A stretch of DNA of 64,000 nucleotides from Arcuatula senhousia (taxonomy: Eukaryota > Mollusca > Bivalvia > Mytilida > Mytilidae), in assembly GCA_963971305.1 (NCBI GenBank), contig OZ020305.1, positions 46,523,750 to 46,587,749 of the forward strand. The letters run 5' to 3'. The translations under genes and the position numbers were made by a program. Each line of letters begins with the position of its first letter. Within the stretch, counting starts at the first letter, position 1. The notes beneath the pieces were generated by a model that saw only the letters and a list, made by a program, of their open reading frames with translations, did no database searches and was not told the origin of the DNA. Shown here piece by piece: positions 24,953 to 37,100 of the stretch.

Positions 24953-27900
24953 AACAAGAGACTCCCAGGAGCCTGAATCGCTCACCTGGTCTTGATGTCA
25001 ACCCTATGAAGACTTTTGTATAGCTAAATGAGCTGAATGTTTCAGCATGAAAAAGCTTTTCTCTATCTGCAATAGTTTTCATTCCAATTGATCAAAAAAC
25101 ACTATTATTCAACTTTTAAGGGGCTGCAATAGTTTTCATTCTATAGGCCAAAAACATAAAAAACACTATTTTTCAAACCTTTAAGGGGCTGTAACCCCTA
25201 TAAGGAATTATCTGACAACTTTGACCTTATGGAGACCTTTGTAGAGCTAAATGAGCTGAACATTTAAGCAAGCAACATCTTTTCTCTATCTGCAATAGTT
25301 TTCATTCTATAAGCCAAAAACTCTATTTTTTGCCTTTAAGGGGCTGTAACCCCTATAAGGGGTCATCTGACAACTTCCACCCTATGAAGACTTTTGAAGA
25401 GCTAAATGAGTGAACATTTAATCAAGCAACAGCGTTTCTAAATCTGCAATAGTTTTTATTCTATAGGCCAAAAACACTATTTTTTGCCTTTAAGGGGCTT
25501 TTACCCCTATAAAGGGGTCATCTGACAACTTTGATCCTATGGAGACTATTGTAGAGCTAAATGAGCTGAACATTTTAGCAAGCAACAGCTTTTCTCTATC
25601 TGCAATAGTTTTCATTCTATAGGCCAAAAACATGCAAAAACGCAATTTTTCACCTTTAAGGGGCTATTACCCCTATAAGGGATCATCTGACAACTTTGAC
25701 CTTGTGGAGACTTTTGTAGAGCTAAATGAGCTGAACATTTAAGCAAGCAACAGCTTTTCTCTATTTGCAATAGTTTTCATTCTATAGGCCAAAAACATTA
25801 TTAGGGTCATCTGACAACTTCAACCCCATGGAGACTTTTGTAGAGCTAAATGAGCCGAACATTTTAGCAAGCAACAGCTTTTCTCTATCTGCAATAGTTT
25901 TCATTCTATAGGCCAAAAACACTATTTTTTGCCTTTAAGGGGCTGCAACCCCTATAAGGGGTCATCTGACAACTTCCACCCTATGGAGACTTTTGTAGAG
26001 CTAAATGAGCTGAACATTTAAGCAAGCAACAGCTTTTCTCTATCTACAATAGTTTTCATTCTATAGGCCAAAAACATGCAAAAACACTTTTTTTTCACCT
26101 TTAAGGGGCTGTAACCCCTATAAGGGATCATCTGACAACTTCGACCAAATGGAGACTTTTGTAGAACTTTTGATGCTGAAGCAGCGGGGTGGCATCAGAT
26201 TTCATCTATCTCTTATACTTTTTGATTTACAAGCCAAAAACAGTAGTCTGACCCCCCCTGGTCTATTTTTAGTAACGGTGGCCATGTTTTTTGACAGATC
26301 AAAAATTGAAACAAAAGTTTGGTGCAGGACACCCTAAAGATCATTCATACCAAGTTTCATTAAATTCTGTTCAGTAGTTTCAGAGGAGAAGATTTTTTAA
26401 CAAGAGGCTCCCAGGAGCCTGAATCGCTCACCTGGTCTTGATGTCAACCCTATGAAGACTTTTGTATAGCTAAATGAGCTGAATGTTTAAGCATGAAAAA
26501 GCTTTTCTCTATCTGCAATAGTTTTCATTCTAAATAATCAAAAAACACTATTATTTAATTTTTAAGGGGCTGGAACCCCTATAAGGGGTTAGTAGACAAC
26601 TTCAACCCTATGGAGACTTTTGTAAAGCTAAATGAGCTGAACATTTAAGCAAGCAACAGCTTTTCTCTATCTGCAATAGTTTTCATTCTATAGGCCAAAA
26701 ACATGCAAAAACGCTATTTTTCACCATTAAGGGGCTGCAACCCCTATAAGGGATCATCTGACAACTTTGACCTTATGGAGACTTTTGTAGAGCTAAATGA
26801 GCTGAACATTTAAGCAAGCAACAGCTTTTCTCTATCTGCAATAATTTTCATTCTATAGGCCAAAAACACCATTTTTTGCTTTTAAGGGGCTGTTACCCCT
26901 ATAAGGGATCATCTGACAACTTCGACCCTATGTAGACTTTTGTAGAGCTAAATGAGCTGAACATTTAAGCAAGCAATAGCTTTTCTCTATCTACAATAGT
27001 TTTCATTCTATAGGCCAAAAACATGCAAAATCGCTATTTTTCACCATTAAGGGGCTGCAACCCCTATAAGGGATCATCTGACAACTTTGACCTTATGGAG
27101 ACTTTTGTAGAGCTAAATGAGCTGAACAGTTAAGCAAGCAACAGCTTTTCTCTATCTGCAATAATTTTCATTCTATAGGCCAAAAACATGCAAAAACGCT
27201 ATTTTTCACCATTAAGGTGCTGCAACCCCTATAAGGGATCATCTGACAACTTTGACCTTATGGAGACTTTTGTAGAGCTAAATGAGCTGAACAGTTAAGC
27301 AAGCAACAGCTTTTCTCTATCTGCAATAATTTTCATTCTAAAGGCCAAAAACACAATTTTTCGCTTTTAAGGGGCTGTAACCCCTATAAGGGATCATCTG
27401 ACAACTTCGACCCTATGGAGACTTTTGTAGAGCTTAATGAGCTGAACATTAAAGCAAGCAACAGCTTTTCTCTAACTACAATAGTTTTCATTCTATAGGC
27501 CAAAAAAAAATGCAAAAACGCTATTTTTCACCTTAAAGGGGCTGTAACCCCTATAAGGGATCATCTGACAACCTCGACCAAATGGAGACATTTGTAGAAC
27601 TTTTGATGCTGAAGCAGAAGGGTGGCATCAGATTTCATCTATCTCTCATACTTTTTGATTTACAAGCCAAAAACAGTAGTCTGACCCCCCTGGTCTATTT
27701 TTAGTAATAGTGGCCATGTTTTTTGACGGATCAAAAATCGAAACACAAGTTTGGTGCAGGACACCCTAAGGATCATTCATACCAAGTTTCATTAAATTCT
27801 GTTCAGTAGTTTAAGAGGAGAAGATTTTTGAAAAATTGTTAACAGACGACGACGACGACAGACGACGACGACGGACGCCAAGTGATGGTAATAGCTCACA

Positions 27901-27994
27901 TCGGTCCAGGTGAGCTAAAAATTGATAACAGACGACGACGACGGATGCCAAGTGATGGTAATAGCTCACATGGACCTTGGGTCCAGGTGAGCTA
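24953..27994 (+). mobile_element. AGCTCACCTGG-family element carrying a second copy inside it
   Basis: The outer copy starts near 24953 (GAGACTCCCAGGAGCC then GCTCACCTGG). It runs to about 26400, where a second full copy begins (CAAGAGGCTCCCAGGAGCC), and resumes at about 27918, ending GGTCCAGGTGAGCTA. Each copy has five to six units of about 125-165 bp with AATGAGCTGAACATTT, GCAATAGTTTTCATTCTA and the palindrome AGGGGCTGTAACCCCT. A unique tail follows (GTCTGACCCCCC, then GACGACGACG and TAATAGCTCACAT). The ends form a GCTCACCTGG/CCAGGTGAGC inverted repeat with hairpins just inside. There is no coding capacity; the class is not settled. Confidence 0.75.
26401..27917 (+). mobile_element. Inner AGCTCACCTGG-family element (complete copy)
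   Basis: It has the full left end (AAGAGGCTCCCAGGAGCC), a tandem core, the unique tail and the right end (GGTCCAGGTGAGCT). It splits the outer copy inside the sequence GAGGAGAAGATTTTT/AAAATTG; the unbroken version of that junction can be read in the inner copy itself at about 27817-27840. Confidence 0.7.
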
Positions 27995-28092
27995 ATAAAA
28001 GTTGATTTGATCACCTGAACATAATATCAGGACCAATATACAAAAACAGACCAGCCTCAATTATCTACATGTATTGAAAAATAAATGTACAA

Positions 28093-28098
28093 TTTATT
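28093..28098 (-). terminator. MAK16 polyadenylation signal
   Basis: AATAAA on the minus strand, about 27 bases past the MAK16 stop codon. A repeat element ends roughly 100 bp further on, so the transcript's 3' end is short. Confidence 0.65.
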
Positions 28099-28124
28099 TA
28101 CAGATATCAGATGGAACACAAGTC

Positions 28125-31100
28125 TTATGATTTAGCTTTAACTTTTGATGTTGATGGTTGATCAATTTCATGTTCATATTCTATTTCAACTCTAGGTCGT
28201 TTTCTAAGTGGTTTCTTCTTTTTGGGAGATTCATCTTCAGAACTGCTTTCTTCACTGCTTTCAGAGTCATCTAATAGAGCCTGATCCTTCAACAAAGAAT
28301 GGAAAAACAATTATACAATGTCCTAATTCATAAATTAATGGAAATATTCTTAAAAGAAGATTAATTAAGGTAGCTGGTGGGGGGGGGTCTTAAACAGAGC
28401 ATCTTATTTAGACATCTTGGAAAATTTTAGCCTATATTCCACATTGAAAAGTCTTTCTTTATTTTATTGATGAAAAATTTACAAGATAAACAAAAACAAG
28501 ATATTATTGTTTTTCTTAAAAATTTCACTTCAGGGGAGATAATTGATAGGAAAATGTATGAAAAATTCATATACATGTATAAAGAAATATACAAGAAAAT
28601 TTAGTTTCTCTTAAATATCTATAAAAATAAGAACAGTGCCCCCATGTTTTTATTACAAAAATCAGAAGTATAATATAATATTGTCATTTAACACAAATTT
28701 GAACAAAATTCTGTGTAAATATATGCATTTTGAGGATTTTCTAATATATTATTTATACATATTTCCTTCCTATGGGGTTTAAAAACATATTTCCTTTTAA
28801 AATATTAAAACCAAATTATTTCAAAAATAAGCACTGTGACCCATGGTTTTAATGTACTTTTTCAATTCTCATACCAAAGTCTATTTATTATGAATAAAAA
28901 AAAATGTAAGTCAGATATTTAGACTCCCCAAAAACTACCTTAAATGTCATCCATACAAAGCTAATAAAAATTTTCTGAAAATTTTTATAACTGAAGATAT
29001 GACAAAAATTCTATCCAAGTCAAAAAGGCTGCCTGCCCGCCACCCCACATTCGCCATTTTAACAGAATTTGTAAAAAAAACTAGATTACTGACAAAGTCA
29101 GAAAGGGCCCTGCGGCAAAAAATCTAAGTGTTTTCAAAATTATATTAACTATGATTATAACCACTAAGGCATGATCCATGGAATGTGTATGAAACTTCAG
29201 AGCTGTATTGTTAATAGCCTTTGAGTTTTATTGTTAAAAAATTCCAATTCTCAAAATCTGTGTTTTTTTCCCAAAAATATTAAACAGATTTGCACGAAAT
29301 TTTAATATGCAAATCATGACATGCTACTTAGCAGCTGTGCAAAGTTTCAGAACTGTACTGTTAACAGTTGTTGAGTTTTAGTGTTCACAAAGTCCAATTC
29401 TCAAAATCTGTGATTTTCGATAAAAAATGAAGTTTTTAAAAAAAAAATTCAACAGATTTGCACGAAAATTTAATATGCAAATCATGTCATGCTACTTAGC
29501 AGCTGTACAAAGTTTCAGAACTGTATTGTTAACAGTTTTTGAGTTTTAGTGTTCACAAAGTCCAATTCTCAAAATCTGTGATTTTCGATAAAAAATGAAG
29601 TTTTTTCCAATAATATTTAACCGATTTGCACGAAATTTTAATATGCAAATTATGCAATGTTACTAAGCAGTTGTACAAAGTTTCAGAGCTGTATTGATAA
29701 CAGTTTTTGAGTTTTAGTGTTCACAAAGGCCAATTCTCAAAATCTGTGATTTTCGATAAAAAATGAAGTTTTTTTACAAAAATATTTCACATTTTTTTCA
29801 ATGAAATTTTAATATGCAAATCATGACATGCTACTTAGTAGCTGTACAAAATTTCAGAACTGTGGTGCTAATAGTTTTTGAGTTTTAGTGTTCACAAAGT
29901 CCAATTCTCAAAATCTGTGATTTTCGATAAAAAATGAAGTTTTTTCCAAAAATATTTAACCGATTTGCACGAAATTTTAATATGCAAATCATGACATGCT
30001 ACTTAGCAGCTGTACAAAGTTTCAGAACTGTATTGTTAACAGTTTTTGAGTTTTAGTGTTCACAAAGGCCAATTCTCAAAATCTGTGATTTTCGATAAAA
30101 AATGAAGTTTTTTTACAAAAATATTTCACATTTTTCCATGAAATTTTAATATGCAAATAATGACATGCTACTGAGTAGCTGTACAAAATTTCAGAACTGT
30201 GGTGTTAATAGTTTTTGAGTTTTAGTGTTCACAAGAATTGTTGACGGACGGACAGAAGGACGGACGGACAGACGGACGGACAAAGTGAAAACTATAGGGC
30301 GTCCGCATCTTTGATGCGGGGCCCTAAATATCCATTTTTGACCCTTAAAATAGTTTGAGAGAGATTTGAAAACAGTGAGTAGGTTACTAAATTACTTAAA
30401 AAGGAGAGGCATGGTGAAACTCATAATGGTAAAGCTGTGTACTAAATTCAAAATCAATCCCTTAGTAGAAGCCAAAAATCTGCTACAAAAGTTTGTATGG
30501 GATGGACAAGGTGATAGCAATTTAGCCCCCTATCTTACAAGTTGGGGTTAAAAAACATCATACGTGTAAAATAAATTTAGGTTTGGGAAGAGAGTACCAT
30601 ATTTATAAAGTCTTGAGCAGCGATTCATCATAACCTCTTACCTCCATGTCCTCAAGGTCACTCTCCTCTATCTCATCCTCAGCAATATATTCAACCTCAT
30701 CGTCGGTCTTAAAAAAAAGGAAAAACGTATTTTAACAAAAAATACTGAGAGCCAGCTCATAAATGGATAAACTCCTCCTTTCATATTCAAATTCTTCGTT
30801 GTAAACAAACAAAAGTCTTCCCAATATATGTGAAAGCAATATAATTTCTTCATGTAACGAGTATACTTACTTCATGTAAAGTTTTATAAAAATCCTTTAA
30901 GTGGTTTCAGAGGAGTATAAAGACAAACAGGGCAATTCCTATATATTCCCAAACATTGCAGGGATATAAAAATATGACAGTTTCAAATAAGTTTTTGTTC
31001 CTACACTTATGTTTCTATGAGCACTTTCAACTATTTAAAATATGTCTGATGCATGTTTTATCAGATATGTTGGCACTTTATGTGATAATTTTATTAGTTT

Positions 31101-34100
31101 CATTTGCTACCTCGATCTCGTCCTCCTCCTCTTCCTCTCCTTCATCCTCTTGGTCTTTCTCTGTCTCAGACTCTGATTCACTCTCTACTTCCTCCTCTCC
31201 CATCACCTTGTCAAAGGCATGGGTAGGGAAATTATAAATATCTCCATACTGAAATAGAAAAGATTTAACACTGAGATTTTTAAAAAGTCATAACATTCTA
31301 ATTAAATATGAAGGTAGCTTTATTTAATTTAACTTATTTTGTTTGAAGAAGAATTCAATGTTATTTGAAACTATATACATGTATTCATTGAAACTCATGT
31401 GTAGTCAATTATGAGATATATAGTACATTCATGTAGATTTTCCAAACTTAATATAAAGACAGATTTAGAGTATGTTGCTAAATACATTGAATTTAAAACA
31501 CATTTCTATTATGGTCCCACAGTTGCTTAATCTCTTAAAGAAAGATAAGTGCAAACCTTGATCCAAAAGAGAATAGGAAAAAAGCTAAAAATGATCAAGA
31601 ATTACAACAACTGTTGAAAACATGATTCAAGAATAAACAATTAAGTTTTTATATTTGATAAGTTAACACAACCAATATTCACTTACAGTTCCTTGCTTTA
31701 ACCTTTCTAACAACTCTTTTTCTATTGCATTATCAAGTTGAGCTGCAACCAAGGCTTTCTCCTACAAAAAAAAAACCATCAAAGTTTATTTATGTTTAGA
31801 TTTTAAATGACAATATACTTCATCCATTAAGGTTGATTATTTCAAAGCATTAATGTTCTAAAAGATCACCTTGTTTAATGAAGTACAAATATTCACAGCA
31901 ACTATACAAGTACTGTAGGATAATATAAACCTGGTTCAACTCACAAATTCTTTTCAGATGTTTGTACCAAGTCAGGACCAGTATGGTTTCAATTTCTACC
32001 TATTCTACCTTATGTGACCACCTGTTTTCGTCTGTTTATATTTGTGATTTTGAAATTGCTACCCATTTTGTTAATTTTGTTTATACATGTACCATGTTAA
32101 TACTACACAAGACAACAGAGCAGACTGACAGAGATTGAGCGACTTATTCTAAATAACTGTCATTAGCTTTTGTTTCCATTATATGATGTATTGTGTCTAC
32201 ACTAACTCATACTATAAAATTAAAGTTTGTTTTTGCCTGCAAAAAGGATGTCTCTCCCAGTTTACCCCCCCCCCCCCCCCCCAATTTCTAATTTCAAAAG
32301 GTCCATAAATTCCACAAAAATTTGAGGATCAAAATTTCCTGGTAATATGCACTACTACATATGGTCTCCTTACATAATAAGTTTCATTGGAATCGGTTCA
32401 GTAGTTTCTGAGAGTTGTGCTGACAAACTTTGTGACAGACAGACGGATGGACAGATAGGACAAAAACAATTTGTCTTCAAACAAAAGTGGGGGAGACATC
32501 ATTTTTAATTCATTGTCATATGCCCTTTGGCTATTTCACCCATACTTTAAAAGATTTTCATTTTCTTTTATTCAATTCAACTTAGAACATTCTATCAATA
32601 ACAAAATGATAGCATAAACAAGCATACCTCTCTCCTTTTTTCTCTTCTTTCTACTTTCCTACTTAGAGGAACTAATTTCTTTCTGTAAACATAAAATAAA
32701 CATATTGCAATTTCCATATTAAGGGGGTACTTGCACCAAACACCAAAAATTTCTTGTCAATAGATTTTCTTTAAAATTTGTAAATAGACACACCATGAGA
32801 TACACTTTGAAAATCTAATTCGAAAAAGGCATGCTTCTGAGTTAGTTTTTGAGATAACTGGTTCTGGAGGTTGGCTTATTTACATTGAAATGTTAAAGAA
32901 AGTACACAATTTTAATGGAAAATTCTGATTATTGAAAAACCTGATCAATAGAATTTTGTAATTTTTTGATACATGTATTATATTGGACTGTTATATTGCT
33001 TTAAAATGATATGAATATAAGTGGGTGCTTCTGAGTTAGTTTTTCAGATAAACACAACAAGTGTGGCCTCTAAAAGTATGTCTCGCCTGCCGGCACCATC
33101 ACTAAAATCAACTACCTAAGCTTTCATTTCTTGATATAAACACCAAAATTGTCTGTATACCCAATATCGGATGCCTAGCTATTATACTATTCAAGCAATC
33201 CATTGTCCACACAAGTATTACAAAAAGTTTTCCGCCTGAAAAAAAGACTTAAGTTCACAGAGTCACTGGAGCATAAAAATGGTGTCATGGTCACATGGCA
33301 TGGTGACAGTTGCGTTAACCGTAACTGCAACTGTCTGTATACCCAATATCAGATGCCTAGCTATTATTATTTTCCAGCAATTCATTGTCCACAAAAGTCT
33401 TACAAAAAAGTTTTTCGGCCTGAAAAAGACCTAAGTTCACAGAGTCACTAGAGCGTATAAATTTGGTCAGCGTCACACGGCATGGTGACAGTTGCGTAGA
33501 CCATAACCTAAACTGTTTGTATACCTAATATCAGATGCCTAGCTAATATACTTTTCCAGCAATTCATCGTCCACAAAAGTCTTACAAAAAAGTTAACAGC
33601 CTGAAACAAGACCAATCGATGTCTGGCCCTGCGTCGCACGGCAAAACGTTGAACCCTGTATGTTCTAGGCCCAATATGGACAGTCAAAATATTTTGACAC
33701 TTGCATCCTATGGTGGACTTACAAAGCATATTTGTCACATGCCACCCAATATTGTTAAAATAGACAAAAAATAGTTTCTATTTTTTTCCCTTTTGGTCCC
33801 CTTATTGCTAAACAGAGAAGGTGGGTCAAGAAAAAATTGTATCCTTCATTTTGAATGCAATATATGACCAAAATTAACTTTTAAAAAAATTCTAAATCAG
33901 ACCATAAATAAAAAATGTCACATTTTTGCCCCTTTTGGGCCCCTCGTTCCTAAACAAAAAGAGAGGGGACACCCAAAATCATCCCCACCCTTTTATTTAT
34001 GGTGAGTAACACTATTGTAAAGTTTCATAGCATTTGGTTAACCAAAACAAGTTATTGTCACTCAATTGTGGAAACAAATAAAAAAGTTGCTTTTTTGGAC

Positions 34101-37100
34101 CCTTTAGGGCCCTTAGTTTCTAAATGAAAAAAAAGGGGACACCCAAAATCAGCCCAACCCTTCCTTTTATGGTAAGTAACATTACTGTAAAGTTTCATTG
34201 CATTTGGTCAACCAGAACAAAAGTTATTGTGGAAAAAATTTAAAAAGTCGCTTTTTTGGACCCCTTTGGGCCTCTAATTTCTAAACGAAAAAAGAGGGGA
34301 CACCCAAAATCAGCCCAACCCTTCCTTTTATGGTAAGTAACATTACTGTAAAGTTTCTTAGCATTTGGTCATCCAGAACAAAAGTTATTGTGGAAACAAA
34401 TAAAAAAAGTCACTTTTTAGGTCCCTTTATGCCCCCTAATTTCTAAACGAAAAAAGAAGGGACACCCAAAATCAGCCTAACCCTTCCTTTTATGGTAAGT
34501 AACATTACTGTAAAGTTTCATAGCATTTGGTCAACCAGAACAAAAGTTATTGTGGAAAAAAATTAAAAAGTCGCTTTTTTGGCCCCTTTTGGGCCCCTAA
34601 TTTCTAAACGAAATTATAAAATGACCCCAAAAGGGGAGGTGCACATCTTCAATATATCTGTAATCACTGTGTAAAATTTCAGAAAGATCTAGTGCTTGGT
34701 TTTTGAGATTCAGATTACACAAGAAAGGCACCCCATAGCGGGACGGACGGACGGACGGACGGACGGACGGAGTGACCCGACTACTAGACCTGCTTTCGCC
34801 TTCGGCGACGCAGGTAAAAAGACCTAAGTTCACAGAGTCACTGGAGCATGAAAATGGGGTCAGGGTGAAACAGCATGGTGACAGTTGTGTAGACCATAAC
34901 ATGAACTGTCTGTATACCAAATATCAGATGCCTAGCTATTATACTTTTCAAGCAATTCATTGTCCACAAAAGTCTTACATAAAAGTTTACGCCGCCGCCG
35001 CCGGAAAGTTATATCTATGTCTTGCCTTCCATGACTAATCGTCGCAGGCGAGACAAAAATATGTCAAAAAGTGGTCAAAATTAGCAAATTTAGTCACAAA
35101 TTATCTCCCTTTGTCAAAATGCAGAAATATGAGAATCCGTTAGCATTGAAAATCATTTTATAAAATGAAACAAACAAAATAAAGAAAAAAATAGTTTTAA
35201 TGCTTTTAATATCAAGTCAGGAATATATCATACAAATACTTTTTAAACGGAATTTCAAAATTTATTTTTGGTTAGTCATGTGATCACCTGCAGTTCTCCC
35301 TTAAACAAAGTTTAAAAAAAATATCTGGGATTTTGTTATTCAAACAAATTTTATTAATAAGACAAGTATCATGTGAGCCAAAATGTTACGCTGTGATAAT
35401 ATTGATCTGCAAATTAAAATGTCATTTATTTAGATATTAACAAGAATGACATTTGATATTACCGGTAAACTTCTTATTTAAAAAAAAATGAACAACATAT
35501 TTAAGGGTAGGAAGTTATGTGGCAATTTTATGAACCAAGGCACAGGTCTTTTTATTTTTTGTAGCACAGCCAGTTTGAGAGATAACTCAAAAAGCAAACA
35601 TTAAAAGGAAGCAAAAGAAAATGTGATAGATTTTCAATAAATATATTATCAGGGTTGTTTGGCAAGTTATCAAATCTAATTTTCAAGAAAGGTACAAATA
35701 AAATATCCTGTGTTTCATAGTGAATACTTAAAACATTTAAAGATACATGTATCTATGTACATGTATATAACATTTCCCTTATGCTTACATATAAACCTTA
35801 ATTGCATTTCCCATTAAAATACTTAATCTTTTTTTTTACCAGAAAGAGCTACAAACAAAAGCATGTCATAAGTAGTAGAAACATTAGTACATGTATTTAA
35901 TTGAATGTCTTTTACTTACTGTCTTTTCAGTGTCAATTTTCTTATCTTTATAAGATACTGTGTAATCTTTGTGAATCTCTGCTTACATTTATGTTTTACG
36001 AATCTACAAATAAAATCAACATGTATCACTTTATATTCTTAATAAATTACAATATAACTCATAGTTCTTAATGCATGCATACAGATGAAACAAAAAAATT
36101 AAGTCTTAATTTATCACTTAAAGCTATAAACTTCATTAGATATTTCTGTGGCAGATCCAGAAATTTTCAAACAGGAGGGTGCACATTTAAGAAAAAAAAA
36201 TTCTTGGACCTCTTGTTTCATACAGTTTCTAACCAAACTAAACAAAACACACCAGTCCTTAATCCGCTTTTGTATTTATATTTTCCAGGTGGGAACATTA
36301 CAACAATAAATTAAATTCTGATATAAAATATTTTACACCATAGATCACTCATTTCTCCGAGATTTTTTGGTTATTATTTGGGCTTAATATGAAATAGGCA
36401 GTGCCTAAATGCGAGCACAGCATAATTCTGTTCAATAAATTTTTTTTTATTTCGAATCGATGCAGTCAAATAAGATCTGAAACCATCGTAGTTATTTTTG
36501 TTTTGGTTAATTTTCTAGAACGTTCAATTTGGGACGAGATCCTGGGGGCCATTGAACGTTATATAGAAAAGTAAGAAAAAAATCGATTAAATTTGGTGAC
36601 TACAAAAAATGTACTGTAGCAACTCGTCCTCATCAGAATATATTTCCCTTTTTACATTATTAGATAGATAATTTTTGGAATGCCAAAATGGGTCATTATT
36701 TTCAAATTCACTCCGTTCCTGTAAAAATTTGAGAGCCTTTCCGGACCATGAAAAATCAATATCAGCATTAGGCAAATTTTTCGCGGGAACAAATACCATA
36801 GAGGTCTCCGCTTAGTCTTACTTGGGCCAATATATAAGGTGGTGATTAATCTGTTCTAGAGCTTTTTCATAGCTCCTAGATAATTTGACTTTTTCCCATA
36901 GTCTTCTTGGAAATGCTGCCCTTTCCACTACTTTCATATACAAATAACAAACACCTGTAATTATAAAAATATTTTAATATCAGCTAGTATTTCATATAAC
37001 TATATATAGAAAAATACTGAAATGTAACAAATTAACAGATGAACTAAAGCCCTAATTGTACCATTATTTATTTAAGTGCTGGCGCGTTTATTATGGGGTT

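Noticed and set aside
24953..27994. CRISPR-like array of regular repeats
   Set aside because: Units are 125-165 bp, contiguous and diverged, in a eukaryotic genome; this is a tandem repeat.
24852..28014. Several 60-76-codon open frames in the 25-28 kb region
   Set aside because: They lie in tandem repeat units, change frame between units and match no protein; they are shadows of the repeat.
30956..31237. 93-codon + frame rich in serine
   Set aside because: It is the antisense of MAK16 exon 8, whose Glu/Asp codons read as serine on the other strand.
32265..32284. Long C run, and the G runs at 14896 and 44129, as quadruplex elements
   Set aside because: These are homopolymer runs in repeat contexts; nothing more can be supported from sequence alone.
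33203..35038. Open frames of 76-107 codons on both strands
   Set aside because: They follow the 187-bp and 165-bp repeat units, and the two strands overlap in the same repeat; there is no coding signal.
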